DNA of 64,000 nucleotides. Origin: JAHEDT01 sp963825615 (lineage in GTDB: Bacteria > Desulfobacterota > Desulfuromonadia > Desulfuromonadales > BM103). Below, piece after piece: positions 33,587-41,842 of the stretch. Position 1 is the first letter of the stretch; each line of letters starts with the position of its first letter. Location of the stretch: contig CAWGTV010000008.1 of the NCBI GenBank assembly GCA_963825615.1, forward strand, positions 1-64,000, given 5' to 3'. The notes under the pieces are model-generated. The model had not been told where the DNA came from, searched no databases, and saw only the letters and a list, made by a program, of their open reading frames with translations. A program made the position numbers and the translations under genes.

Positions 33587-34252
33587 ATGCTGCAGATGAA
33601 TTGCCCAGATTGTAAAGGAGTCATTAAATCTCCTTTTCTAACTGATGTGACGAATATTGAGTGTGGACAATGCAAAAATATTATTCCGGTTAAGGATATA
33701 TTTATTACAACAAAGTCCTTTACAATGCATCGGGAGGACTTTCTTAATCGAACGTTCCGCTTCCAGAAGCTCCTTAGAGAGGTTGAAAAAGAGCTGTTAT
33801 TGATGTCTAGAGACAAAAATGTTTCAACAAAAAGCCTAGAGAGTCTAGAGCAATTTCACTCATCCCTTCAGGAATTATTAACTGGGGCAAGGAACAATTA
33901 TCGGATGGAAATCGCTTGCAATTTATTTGTAGAAGTAAATGATTGCAAGACAACGACTAAAGGGAAATTATTAAACTTAAGTATGGCGGGAGCTTCAATT
34001 GAGTTAATTGCATCAGATAAAGTTCCTAGTAAAAAATCTCGAGTTGATATTGTTATTACCTTTCCTGAGCAATCTGAACATTTACACGCCAACGCTAAGG
34101 TTGTTTGGACCAAAGAGGTATTCAATGATGACGGGCCTCAATCCGCAATCATAGGTGTAACTTTCATAGACACTGATGAACATACCCGAAGTTGCATATG
34201 GAATTACATCCTTGATAATGCTCCGGTCCCACTCCAGCGGCTATCAAAGTAA
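33587..34252 (+). CDS. Zinc-ribbon and PilZ-domain protein
   Basis: 221 residues. The N-terminus is a zinc-ribbon-like motif (MNCPDCKG ... IECGQCKNIIPV; four Cys). A helical middle follows (residues about 45-100; FRFQKLLREVEKELLLMSRD), then a PilZ domain with RNNYR (RxxxR) and LLNLSMAGASIEL ((D/N)xSxxG), ending at HTRSCIWNYILDN. Both c-di-GMP contacts are present. The C-terminal half aligns by eye with the smaller PilZ protein at 29454, which shares the C..W.(Y/F)I.D end. The combination of zinc ribbon and PilZ suggests a c-di-GMP-responsive adaptor. Single-gene block between repeat copies 13 and 14. Confidence 0.85.
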   Translation: MLQMNCPDCKGVIKSPFLTDVTNIECGQCKNIIPVKDIFITTKSFTMHREDFLNRTFRFQKLLREVEKELLLMSRDKNVSTKSLESLEQFHSSLQELLTGARNNYRMEIACNLFVEVNDCKTTTKGKLLNLSMAGASIELIASDKVPSKKSRVDIVITFPEQSEHLHANAKVVWTKEVFNDDGPQSAIIGVTFIDTDEHTRSCIWNYILDNAPVPLQRLSK

Positions 34253-34299
34253 CTTTTTAGTTCGTTATCTCAAAAGTATTATCCTCCAGTTCAAACTAG

Positions 34300-34411
34300 G
34301 CTGAAGCCTCTTCAGGACACCATAGGGATACGTCCCTTCTAGTACATGGACGCACTGAGGAGCGAGAGCGAAGCCGAGCGTATCTAACTGCTTCGGGAGC
34401 AAGTGCGCTAT
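34300..34411 (+). repeat. tRNA-Pro-derived repeat, copy 14
   Basis: GCTGAAGCCTCTTCAGG lead, TAGGGATACGTCCCTTCTAG, GAGCGAGAGCGAAGCCGAGC, CTGCTTCGGGAGCA and GTGCGCTAT. Confidence 0.72.
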
Positions 34412-34520
34412 TCGAATTATGAGCCTTTAGATTAATCGTCGGTTTTTTGTATGTAGCGTTATTCGATATTATCTTATATATTTAGAAAACCTTTAGCTTC
34501 AAATTACTATTATGCTTGAC
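34409..34520 (+). repeat. Promoter-region direct repeat, second copy
   Basis: Counterpart of 33412-33540, ending in ATGCTTGACACACATTTG, whose TTGACA is a plausible -35 element for the TPR gene at 34595. Confidence 0.6.
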
Positions 34521-34594
34521 ACACATTTGAATAAAACTCCATCCGGTGTGATTTGAGTTTAATTTGCATTATTTTCCATAACCCAAGAATTTAA

Positions 34595-35749
34595 ATGAAA
34601 AGAAAAAATCCTCGGCTACATACCGAAGACAGTTCATCCAACCACGGCAAGGTTGTTGAACTCTCCCAAAAAGCACATTCTCTGTTCAAGGAAAAACAAT
34701 ATAGTCTAGCTTACACTTTGTTCATTGAAGCCCAAGCACTGGAGCCGCATAATCCATACGTTCTCATTGGCCTTGGCGACACTTTGCGTATGTTGAAAAA
34801 TTACCCAAATGCGGCCCAATGTTATCAGAAGATCCTCGATAAAAATCCGGAAAATCTCTTCGCGCTACGCGGCCTTGGTGATACCTATCGAAGCCAACGT
34901 TTGCACAAAAAAGCCCTGTTGCTCTGGGAGCGATACATTCAATTTCGGCCAAGTGATATTTTCGTACTCACCCGTATTGCCGACGGGCACAAATCAATTG
35001 GGGAACATCAGCAAGCCCTTGTCTTCTACCACAAAGTACTGAGTATCAACAAGGGAGACCACTATGCCCTTATGGGCTTGGCGGACCTGTACCAGAAAAC
35101 AGGACAAGACGATCTTGCCATCCAATATTATGAGCAGATTCTGCATAAAAACCCTCAATTAATTAATATATTGACAATTGTGGGCAATCTCTACAGGCGT
35201 CAAGGAAAGCATGAAAAATCCCGGGAATATTACGAAAAAGCCCTTACACTTGAAGACACAAATACTTATGCACTTTACGGACTTGGTCACTACTACCGCT
35301 GGCTAAAAGATTATCCGACGGCCATATCCCTCTGGGAGAAAATTCCTGAACGGGAACGGAACGTCGACTTGTTAACACGACTTGCTGATGCTTATCGGAG
35401 TATCGGCAACCTAGCCGCCGCGGAGGGCTACTATCGTAAGAATCTTGATAACAATTACGATAAATTTAGCCTGATGGGGTTAGCTAAAGTGTATACGGTC
35501 CGCGGTGAAATCAATGAGGTAACCAACTGCTATCGCCAACTTGTCACCAAAGAAAAAGAAGACGGGCACTTCTTTGCTGAAATCGCCTTGCACATGATAA
35601 AATGCAACCGTCAAAATGAAGTCTTAAGCTTCTACAAGACCGCCTGCGCACTGCAAAAGAGCGATCAAGATATATGTAAAAAGCTGGCTAATCATTTAGA
35701 GGAGTTCAAGTTGCCTTTTTGTTGTAAACAAACGATTCTAGGTGGATAG
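34595..35749 (+). CDS. Cytosolic TPR-array protein
   Basis: 384 residues with no signal peptide or membrane helix. After a basic head (MKRKNPRLHTEDSSSNHGK) come about nine to ten consecutive TPR units of 34 residues, for example AHSLFKEKQYSLAYTLFIEA, GDTLRMLKNYPNAAQCYQKI, ADLYQKTGQDDLAIQYYEQI and GHYYRWLKDYPTAISLWEKI. The LG(D/L) caps and Tyr-rich helix A positions are regular, so the array should form one superhelix for protein binding. No enzymatic domain is present and the partner is unknown. It is followed by 320 gene-free bases and a methyltransferase. Confidence 0.88.
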   Translation: MKRKNPRLHTEDSSSNHGKVVELSQKAHSLFKEKQYSLAYTLFIEAQALEPHNPYVLIGLGDTLRMLKNYPNAAQCYQKILDKNPENLFALRGLGDTYRSQRLHKKALLLWERYIQFRPSDIFVLTRIADGHKSIGEHQQALVFYHKVLSINKGDHYALMGLADLYQKTGQDDLAIQYYEQILHKNPQLINILTIVGNLYRRQGKHEKSREYYEKALTLEDTNTYALYGLGHYYRWLKDYPTAISLWEKIPERERNVDLLTRLADAYRSIGNLAAAEGYYRKNLDNNYDKFSLMGLAKVYTVRGEINEVTNCYRQLVTKEKEDGHFFAEIALHMIKCNRQNEVLSFYKTACALQKSDQDICKKLANHLEEFKLPFCCKQTILGG

Positions 35750-36068
35750 GTCCTTCTGAAATCTGCTCATAATGCACCGAAACTGACTACATACAGAGAC
35801 CTTAGAATTCTTGCCACAATAAATCTTACTAATTTCGCAACAATTTTCAAAAAGTATAGAATTTAGCCTCTAATGCCATCACTCAGAAATCTAGCCAAAT
35901 GTTCCATTGCTTCAGTTTAGAAGTCGTCACTCAGCATAACATTTTGATAGTACCTTTAGCACTCCGGGATTCTCAGAAAATGTAGCCTCTATTCCCATCA
36001 TTACATCAAATTTGGGAATATATGCTCTATGATGATAGTTCAAAAAACCAGCTTAAGAGTAAATTCCT
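35750..36068 (+). other. Gene-free AT-rich stretch
   Basis: No frame or structure worth calling; two loosely similar TCACTCAG motifs (about 35880 and 35930) are the only repeats noticed. Confidence 0.5.
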
Positions 36069-36704
36069 ATGAGTGAAGAATTTCGTCGCAACTTTGATAA
36101 AGTCGCTGCCAACTGGGATGAGAAACCCCAACGACGTGTGGTAGCTGAAGCAGTTACATCGGCGATTACAGCCAACATCCATCTGAATTGTAAGTTTCAT
36201 GTCCTAGAATATGGTTGCGGGACTGGCCTGTGTGGATTACAGATCGCCTCGGAAATCAAACATCTGACGGCAGCCGACACCTCGGCAGGAATGTTGGAAG
36301 AGCTACGAAAGAAATGCCAGGCCCTTGGGTTGAGTAATGTGACACCACTCCTAATTCCTCCGGATAGCTGGACACTGCCTGCCGCGACCTATGACCTGGT
36401 CTTCTCCAGCATGGTTTTACATCACATTGAAGATATTCAAGACCTACTGCAAAACCTTCATAAGGTACTAAAGCCTGGGGGATTTCTAGCACTCGCCGAC
36501 TTGGAACGCGAAGATGGTACGTTCCACGACGATCCAACTGGTATTGCTCATTTTGGCTTTGACTCGCAAGCGCTGATAACCTTGCTGGTACAACTGGGCT
36601 TCATTGCCCTAAAGTCACAAACCGTTCACACGTTCCTTAAGCAGCATGGAGACGATGAGCATGCCTATCCAGTCTTTCTGATTACATGCCAGAAACCTCG
36701 CTGA
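36069..36704 (+). CDS. Class I SAM-dependent methyltransferase
   Basis: 211 residues. Motif I VLEYGCGTGLCGLQIA (near residue 48) binds SAM; ADTSAGMLEELRKK is the acidic motif II region; YDLVFSSMVLHHIEDI and LKPGGFLALADLE are motifs III/IV and post-III of the methyltransf_11/25 type. A small-molecule or protein substrate is likely, but it cannot be named. Start ATG 36069 behind TAAGAG. It stands between the TPR gene and attachment repeat 5 and is the last intact gene of the island. Confidence 0.88.
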   Translation: MSEEFRRNFDKVAANWDEKPQRRVVAEAVTSAITANIHLNCKFHVLEYGCGTGLCGLQIASEIKHLTAADTSAGMLEELRKKCQALGLSNVTPLLIPPDSWTLPAATYDLVFSSMVLHHIEDIQDLLQNLHKVLKPGGFLALADLEREDGTFHDDPTGIAHFGFDSQALITLLVQLGFIALKSQTVHTFLKQHGDDEHAYPVFLITCQKPR

Positions 36705-36863
36705 TTGCAGACAATCTAAAAAGGCGACTCTTGATTCGAGAAAATATTTTCTATGAATTAGGTTTTGTTGAACGAGCAAAAAAAAGGGGTTCGGCTTTTG
36801 ACTTTTTCCGAGGTCTACGTTTCAAGTGGACCTGAGGCCAACAAGCTGTTACTAGGCTTCGGG

Positions 36864-36917
36864 GGATGAGAATTGATGAGATATCGCAAGGGATAGAAAC
36901 CCTTACAAATCTCATCC
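36864..36917 (+). promoter_or_regulatory. Nested hairpin of unknown role
   Basis: Outer arms GGATGAGA/TCTCATCC (8 bp) enclose inner arms AAGGG/CCCTT. It starts with CTTCGGGGGATGAG, which weakly resembles the GGGGGATG(G) start of the candidate leader RNAs. No T run follows, so it is not a terminator. The surrounding 36705-37008 has no gene. Confidence 0.4.
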
Positions 36918-37008
36918 ATTAATTGCTTTCATCTTTACCTGTCCTTACCAATTGCTACTGCAAAGAATTTTCGAACCATTGCAAGCCAGAACTGTACTAA
37001 TTTTTACG

Positions 37009-37098
37009 CCCAAAGATTCGGGAACAGGGAGGCGCGGGTTCGATTCCAGTCATTCCGACCAGTATTTTCATAGAGCGCCCTCACGGGGGGCACTCTTT
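37009..37098 (+). repeat. Attachment-type repeat 5: diverged tRNA-Pro 3' half with terminator
   Basis: GATTCGGGAAC anticodon-arm remnant, GCGGGTTCGATTCCAGT T-arm, CATTCCG and ACCA ending at 37061, then the GAGCGCCC/GGGCACTC hairpin (37073-37095) and TTTGC. The most diverged of the five attachment-type copies and the last one; chromosome-like, higher-GC sequence follows. Confidence 0.7.
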
Positions 37099-37232
37099 GC
37101 TTCTGTGGTCCGGGCCGACATTGTGGCGTTACATCCCTGGGCACTGCTTACCATCTAAAATGAAATAGGAAAACGTCTATGACTCTGTTATGGTTCAACA
37201 TTAATGACATTCAACGGAGAGAGAAAGAAACG

Positions 37233-37868
37233 ATGACTGTTTTCAAACACCTGCTGGGACTGGCGCTCACCGGATTTTTGCTTACGGCCTGTTCCAGCAC
37301 CACGGTGAAAGAATCCTGGGTAAAACCTGGCTACTCGAATAAAGTCGAGGATGTCTATCTCATCGGCATCGCCAAAGAGGAGGACTACCGCAGGCTTTTC
37401 GAGGAAGCCTTAAAGCGACAGTTATCTGGCCAGGGCGTCCGGTCGGTTGCCAGTCACAACGACCTGCCAAAGAACCAGGAAAGCAACCGGGACAACATCA
37501 TCAAGGCGATGACTGTGAATGGTTGCGACGCGGTCCTACTGACCAAGATGGTCCGGAAACGGAAAGAAGCAGGCACGACAGGTTCTGGACTGCAGGTCGT
37601 GCAGGTCGCCCCGGTTCCTCTCTATGTCGCCCCCTGGTACAGCGACTGGGGAGCCTATTACAACCAGAGCTATAGTGTCATTGATATTCAGCCAACCACC
37701 CCCGGGACCGTCACCCTGACGATAGAGTCTGTATTGTACGACCTGAAAACCGGGGAGAGGGTTTGGTCGGCTCAACTGGAAACAGTCAAAGAGAGAGATA
37801 TCAAGCAAATGATCCAGGATTATGTCGACGCCGTGACCAGGAACCTTAAGGAAAAGGGTCTCATATGA
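37233..37868 (+). CDS. DUF4136-like lipoprotein
   Basis: 211 residues from ATG 37233 behind GGAGAGAG; the in-frame ATG at 37179 would hide the signal. Lipoprotein signal LALTGFLLTACSS. The mature part has KVEDVYLIGIAKEEDYRRLF, a helix-strand unit (EALKRQLSGQGVRSVASHND), GCDAVLLTKMVRKRKE and, at the end, VTLTIESVLYDLKTGERVWS. This order (ageing of a secretin-like alpha/beta fold, then the YDLxTGxxVWS strand) is typical of outer-membrane-associated DUF4136-type lipoproteins. Function unknown. First gene with right-half codon usage. Confidence 0.75.
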   Translation: MTVFKHLLGLALTGFLLTACSSTTVKESWVKPGYSNKVEDVYLIGIAKEEDYRRLFEEALKRQLSGQGVRSVASHNDLPKNQESNRDNIIKAMTVNGCDAVLLTKMVRKRKEAGTTGSGLQVVQVAPVPLYVAPWYSDWGAYYNQSYSVIDIQPTTPGTVTLTIESVLYDLKTGERVWSAQLETVKERDIKQMIQDYVDAVTRNLKEKGLI

Positions 37869-37933
37869 CGCCTTATGGTTAACGCCAGGACCTTGAGGTT
37901 GGCTCGTATCACCGAGGTCTCGATAACGGCAAA

Positions 37934-37961
37934 CCCCAGCCGTTCCGGTTGGGGCTTTTTC
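37934..37961 (+). terminator. Terminator related to the kinase-module terminator
   Basis: CCCCAG..GTTGGGG stem and TTTTTC. The downstream bases to about 38015 (CAAAAATTCACCGCAGGATC) also parallel the sequence after the kinases, so a fourth remnant of that module edge may extend past attachment repeat 5. Confidence 0.6.
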
Positions 37962-38015
37962 TTTGTCCAAATCCTGGCCCTCCCTCAAAAATTCACCGCA
38001 GGATCGGACTTTGCT

Positions 38016-38418
38016 ATGCATCTCAAACAGATCAAGTCTTTAAGTCCGTCGCGCAAAGAGAATCTCAAAAGATATGCTATTCAGATCATTGACCCTGAAT
38101 GGTACCGGGGAAAACGAGAAACGGCTGTTGGCACGTCTCCAGGCGCCCAGACAAGAGAGTCAAAGGCCACTGGTCAAGGTCAGCCTCGGAATGATCCTGA
38201 CCATTCTTGACATGTTGCCCTCTGCATTGGTTCGCTCTTTCTTCTTTTCTCCGGCTTCAGCCGCGAAACAGATTCACCCCAGCGACACAAAACAGGGCCG
38301 TTCTGCCTTCAAAAAACCGAGGGGCCTGCTATACTTTTCGCCAGAATCAATTCGCTAGTTACCCCTCTAAGCACGAGATCAAGCTTGGCTTGCCGACCAG
38401 ACAAAGGGAGCTGACTTC
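38016..38418 (+). other. Stretch with possible degraded gene, no firm call
   Basis: Two overlapping frames (38016-38210 and 38074-38358) each look partly coding (KSLSPSRKENLKRYAIQIID; SLGMILTILDMLPSALVRSF) but neither has a ribosome site, a full domain or a counterpart. A frameshifted small gene is possible. The last 60 bases lead into gltS. Confidence 0.3.
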
Positions 38419-39624
38419 ATGAACAGCTTTTACATGGAAGGGTTTGCGTCATTTACCCTGGCCATCATTCTTCTGTTTCTCGGCAAACTGATTATCGGCC
38501 GCTCCGAACTACTCAAACGTTACAGTGTTCCTGAACCAGTGATCGGGGGGTTTTTATGTGCAGCGGCTGTCGGTCTTGGCTACTATCTGTTCGACTTTGA
38601 ACTGGGTTTCAATCTGCAGTCCCGAGAAGTCCTACTCCTCTATTTTTTCGCCGCGATCGGCCTACAGACGGACATCCGCACCCTCTTAACCGGTGGCCGT
38701 CCATTGCTGATTCTGCTGACGTTGGCCACAATCTTCATAGTCTTACAGAACCTTGTTGGCATAGGTGTTGCCAGCCTATTTGGCATGGATCCCAAAGCCG
38801 GTCTGCTGGTCGGCTCGATTTCACTGGTTGGCGGTGTCGGCACGGCCTTGGCTTGGAGCCCGACCTTTGTGGAGACCCTGCACATCAGCAATGCCCTCGA
38901 AATTGGTGTTGCGGCAAATACGGTTGGTTTGATTTCGGCCTGCCTGATCGGCGGGCCGATTGCCCGTTACCTGATTGTCAGGAACAAAATTATAGCGAAC
39001 CACGAAGAGTCCCTCGATATCGGTGTTGTCCACGACAAAGAACAGCAAACGATGATCGACTCCTACGCCCTGCTCTGGGCTTGGCTATGGCTTAACGTTT
39101 CCATGATTCTCGGCTATCTCCTCGACAAGTTATTGCTGTCGGTCGATTTCCAGTTGCCGCTGTTCGTCTCTTGCCTGATGGCCGGTATACTGATCGGCAA
39201 CTGCCGCAATCTGTTCTTGAAAAAAGAGGAAGCCTATCCAGGCGCGAAATTGGGAATTGCCCTGATTTCCGACATCAGCCTGGGGATGTTTTTAACAATG
39301 GCGTTGATGGGGCTGCAAATCTGGGAGTTACAAGGGCTGGTTGCCTTCATCTCGTCCGTCATGTTTTGCCAGATTCTGCTCTCGATCCTCTTTACCCTGC
39401 TGGTCGTCTTCCGCATGATGGGCAAAGATTATGAATCCACGGTGATCAGTGCCGGCTTTGGCGGCATAACCCTGGGCTCAACTGCCACCGCGATCGTCAA
39501 CATGTCGTCTGTCGCCAAACAGTACGGTGCCGCCCACCGGGCATTTATTATCGTACCGCTGGTTTGCGGATTTTTCATCGACATCGTGAATGCGCTGATT
39601 ATCAGCTTTTTCGTTGGCCTCTAA
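38419..39624 (+). CDS. gltS: Sodium/glutamate symporter
   Basis: 401 residues with ten to twelve membrane helices. The GltS signature is clear: YSVPEPVIGGFLCAAAVGLG near residue 35, FFAAIGLQTDIRTLLTGGRP and GGVGTALAWSPTFVE in the first half, and the repeated inverted half with GISL-type elements (ISDISLGMFLTMALMGLQIW, GGITLGSTATAIVNMSSVAK). Imports glutamate with sodium across the inner membrane. Length equals the family norm. ATG 38419 lies behind GGGAGCTG. It stands alone; the next 440 bases have no gene. Confidence 0.93.
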   Translation: MNSFYMEGFASFTLAIILLFLGKLIIGRSELLKRYSVPEPVIGGFLCAAAVGLGYYLFDFELGFNLQSREVLLLYFFAAIGLQTDIRTLLTGGRPLLILLTLATIFIVLQNLVGIGVASLFGMDPKAGLLVGSISLVGGVGTALAWSPTFVETLHISNALEIGVAANTVGLISACLIGGPIARYLIVRNKIIANHEESLDIGVVHDKEQQTMIDSYALLWAWLWLNVSMILGYLLDKLLLSVDFQLPLFVSCLMAGILIGNCRNLFLKKEEAYPGAKLGIALISDISLGMFLTMALMGLQIWELQGLVAFISSVMFCQILLSILFTLLVVFRMMGKDYESTVISAGFGGITLGSTATAIVNMSSVAKQYGAAHRAFIIVPLVCGFFIDIVNALIISFFVGL

Positions 39625-40065
39625 CTAGATCCTAAAATAGAGCACCTCTTGTGCAACCGGAATTGATTGCCCTCTATCAGCGTAAATACTTCGGAAGCAG
39701 GCAGCCGCAGGATTTTGCGAGTACCATGGGGGCTTGTTATCACTTGAAGAACACCAGTCTAAAATCACCACGACGAAAATAATTATCCAGACCCCCTGCT
39801 GACCGAGTTGCATGAGCTCTTCAAGAAAATCTTATCTGATCACAGAAGATCAATGAATTCAGCCAGTTGATATCCTCCCCTGAGGATTGATCTTGATTGA
39901 TCGCCAACCAGACAAGCTTAAATATTTAAACCACTGTTTTGATTATACTTTTCTTAAAAAATGGCTTGACCGCAAGGGCTTTTGTGTTACATAAAGAATA
40001 AAATCACAAAAAAGGTATCCGGGTTTTGTGGTTGTATTTCCTACTTTTTGAAAGGAGTTAAAAAC
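39625..40065 (+). promoter_or_regulatory. Gene-free stretch with promoter for the small zinc protein
   Basis: No gene. Near its end TTGACC (39964) and TACATA, 16 bp apart, make a sigma-70-like promoter, and AAAGGAG precedes the ATG at 40066. AATCAATCCTCAGGGGAGG-type inverted symmetry around 39870-39900 is weak. Confidence 0.4.
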
Positions 40066-40272
40066 ATGGAAGCTCATCATCACAACATTGCAGTTCCCTG
40101 CCGTTGCGGCGGGCAGGCAAAAATTTTCGGTCCGAGCGGTTATGCCCCGACCAGTCATTGGGGAATTTACTGTTCCAAGGATAATTGCGAAAAAATGGCG
40201 GTCACCGATTCGCTTGAAGAATCGATTGAACGCTGGAATGAAGAGCAGGCGCTTGAATCCTGCCTCCTGTAA
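40066..40272 (+). CDS. Lar-like small zinc-binding protein
   Basis: 68 residues from ATG 40066 behind AAGGAG. CRCGGQAKIFG and GIYCSKDNCEKMAV provide four Cys for one zinc, followed by TDSLEESIERWNEEQAL, the helix that closes Lar-type (restriction alleviation) zinc ribbons. The head carries a histidine run (EAHHHNIAVPC). The Lar family in phages and islands blunts restriction, but chromosomal relatives have no proven role, so only the fold is claimed. A terminator follows 28 bp after the stop. Confidence 0.7.
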   Translation: MEAHHHNIAVPCRCGGQAKIFGPSGYAPTSHWGIYCSKDNCEKMAVTDSLEESIERWNEEQALESCLL

Positions 40273-40299
40273 TTGGCTACAGAAAAAAACAAAGAAACA

Positions 40300-40326
40300 G
40301 GCGGCCGAAAGGCTGCCTTTCTTTTT
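40300..40326 (+). terminator. Terminator of the Lar-like gene
   Basis: GGCGGCC-GAAA-GGCTGCC hairpin followed by TTTCTTTTT. Confidence 0.85.
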
Positions 40327-40460
40327 GTCCGTCTTCGATCAGGAGCTGCAATTCAGACTGTCACGCAAGTGGTGGGGGACAGGATGCGTCGAACAGCTGG
40401 CCAAGACCATATACCGGGCATCACCGGTGCGTATCTCATGGGGGAAGTGAAGATATCCTC

Positions 40461-41201
40461 TCAGGCAACGACCTTCAACATCAAGACCAACCCCATCAGC
40501 AACAAAAACCCTAAGACCAGCCTGCGATGTGATTCTCCGGAAAGGCGCTGCTGCAGCTTTCCAGCACAATACAAAGTTGCCAAAACGGGGAAGAGGCTGC
40601 CAATTGCCAGCATCAATGTCACCGGAGGCAGATAACCCAAGCGATTCATGCCGATCAGCATGACAAGGCTCGACAAAGTAAAAGAAATGTTGATCGCCTG
40701 GACAAAGTCATTTTTTTGCAAGTGGAGGGACAAGAGATAAGGCAGTGAAGGCATCACCTGAGATCCGGTCAGGCCATTAATGAAACCGGTAAAAAATCCT
40801 GCCGGCAATTTTAAACGTCGCTCCCATGCTGTGGACAATGACGCAGGCCTATTGCGCAAAGCCCAAAACGCATAAGTGATGAGCACCAGCCCTAGGATCG
40901 CTTTTGCAGCAGCGACATTGATTACGGCGAGGATTGACAGCCCGAGCAGAAGCCCTGGAACACTTGCGGCATACATAGGCCAAAATCGCTTGAGTGCCTC
41001 ACGGAAACGTCCTGCCTGAATCATGACGGCTATGTTGCTGGCGATGGAGGGGATGATGACTAAAGGGATGGCAACTTTAAGATCGAGACGTAGTGCCATA
41101 ATAGGCAGGCACGACGTCGAAAAACCAATGCCGGTCACCCCCTTGATGCTGGCGGCAACGACATACGCGATGAAGATGAAAGTGTAGTCTAACCAGTCCA
41201 C
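40461..41201 (-). CDS. TauE/SafE-family sulfite/organosulfonate exporter
   Basis: 246 residues from GTG 41201. Eight membrane helices in two repeats: FIAYVVAASIKGVTGIGFST near the start is the family hallmark (G..G.G.G), and LPAGFFTGFINGLTGSQVMP marks the second repeat. It exports anions such as sulfite or sulfoacetate; the substrate here is not determinable. It has no operon partner and faces gltS and the Lar-like gene. Ribosome site AGGA is weak. Confidence 0.85.
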   Translation of the reverse strand: MDWLDYTFIFIAYVVAASIKGVTGIGFSTSCLPIMALRLDLKVAIPLVIIPSIASNIAVMIQAGRFREALKRFWPMYAASVPGLLLGLSILAVINVAAAKAILGLVLITYAFWALRNRPASLSTAWERRLKLPAGFFTGFINGLTGSQVMPSLPYLLSLHLQKNDFVQAINISFTLSSLVMLIGMNRLGYLPPVTLMLAIGSLFPVLATLYCAGKLQQRLSGESHRRLVLGFLLLMGLVLMLKVVA

Positions 41202-41842
41202 ATCCGACAGGTCCTATTCCAAGCTGTCCCGATTGACCGCAGCTCTAAAAAAATCAGTACAACTTATACCAGACTGGCGATAAGCTGAAAGGAATAACGA
41301 GAGCATCACGTCCAAGACCGGAATGTGCGACGGACCTCTGACAAATCTATAAAATACCTACAGCCCCGTCTACAGCTCGAAGTGCACTTAAGTCTATGCT
41401 CATAAGCCTTAGCTAAAAATACGTCAAAAAGGTAATCAATCCAGTGGTTTTACTTCGACAAAAGGCCCTTCCCTTTTTACTAATACGTTGTTATGTTTAC
41501 ACCCGATACGATTCGAACGACCAATGTTATGCTATGAAATCTGGTGATGCATGCTGTGTGAACATTCTGAGTTCTCCACCTATGACAAAACACACAAGCA
41601 CAAGACAAACAGAAAGCAGTTTCAACCACTGGTCAACAGTTACTGTGAAGGGGTCCTGCAACCAATGTGTCGCCGTCCCAAATACAGCACAGAAAAAAAT
41701 GCCGTCTCCCCTGACGATCTCTGCCCAAATGGTTGCCAAGCAGGAAACCATTACAAATTGTACAAAAAGATGAACTGAACCGTTATAAGTTCGGCAGGCA
41801 ATTGAGTTCGCCCTCATTTTGACTATGCCAGGAGTGCAATTC
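41202..41842 (+). other. Gene-poor stretch
   Basis: No firm gene. A minus-strand frame (about 41530-41755) could encode a 70-80 residue protein with three hydrophobic segments (WAEIVRGDGIFFCAVFGTAT, LKLLSVCLVLVCFVIGG), but no ribosome site supports it. Confidence 0.35.

Noticed and set aside
1..37098. CRISPR array
   Set aside because: The repeats are too long, too diverged and separated by gene-sized blocks; no cas gene is present.
41444..41773. 109-codon + strand frame
   Set aside because: Low-complexity composition, no ribosome site, overlaps another weak frame on the other strand.
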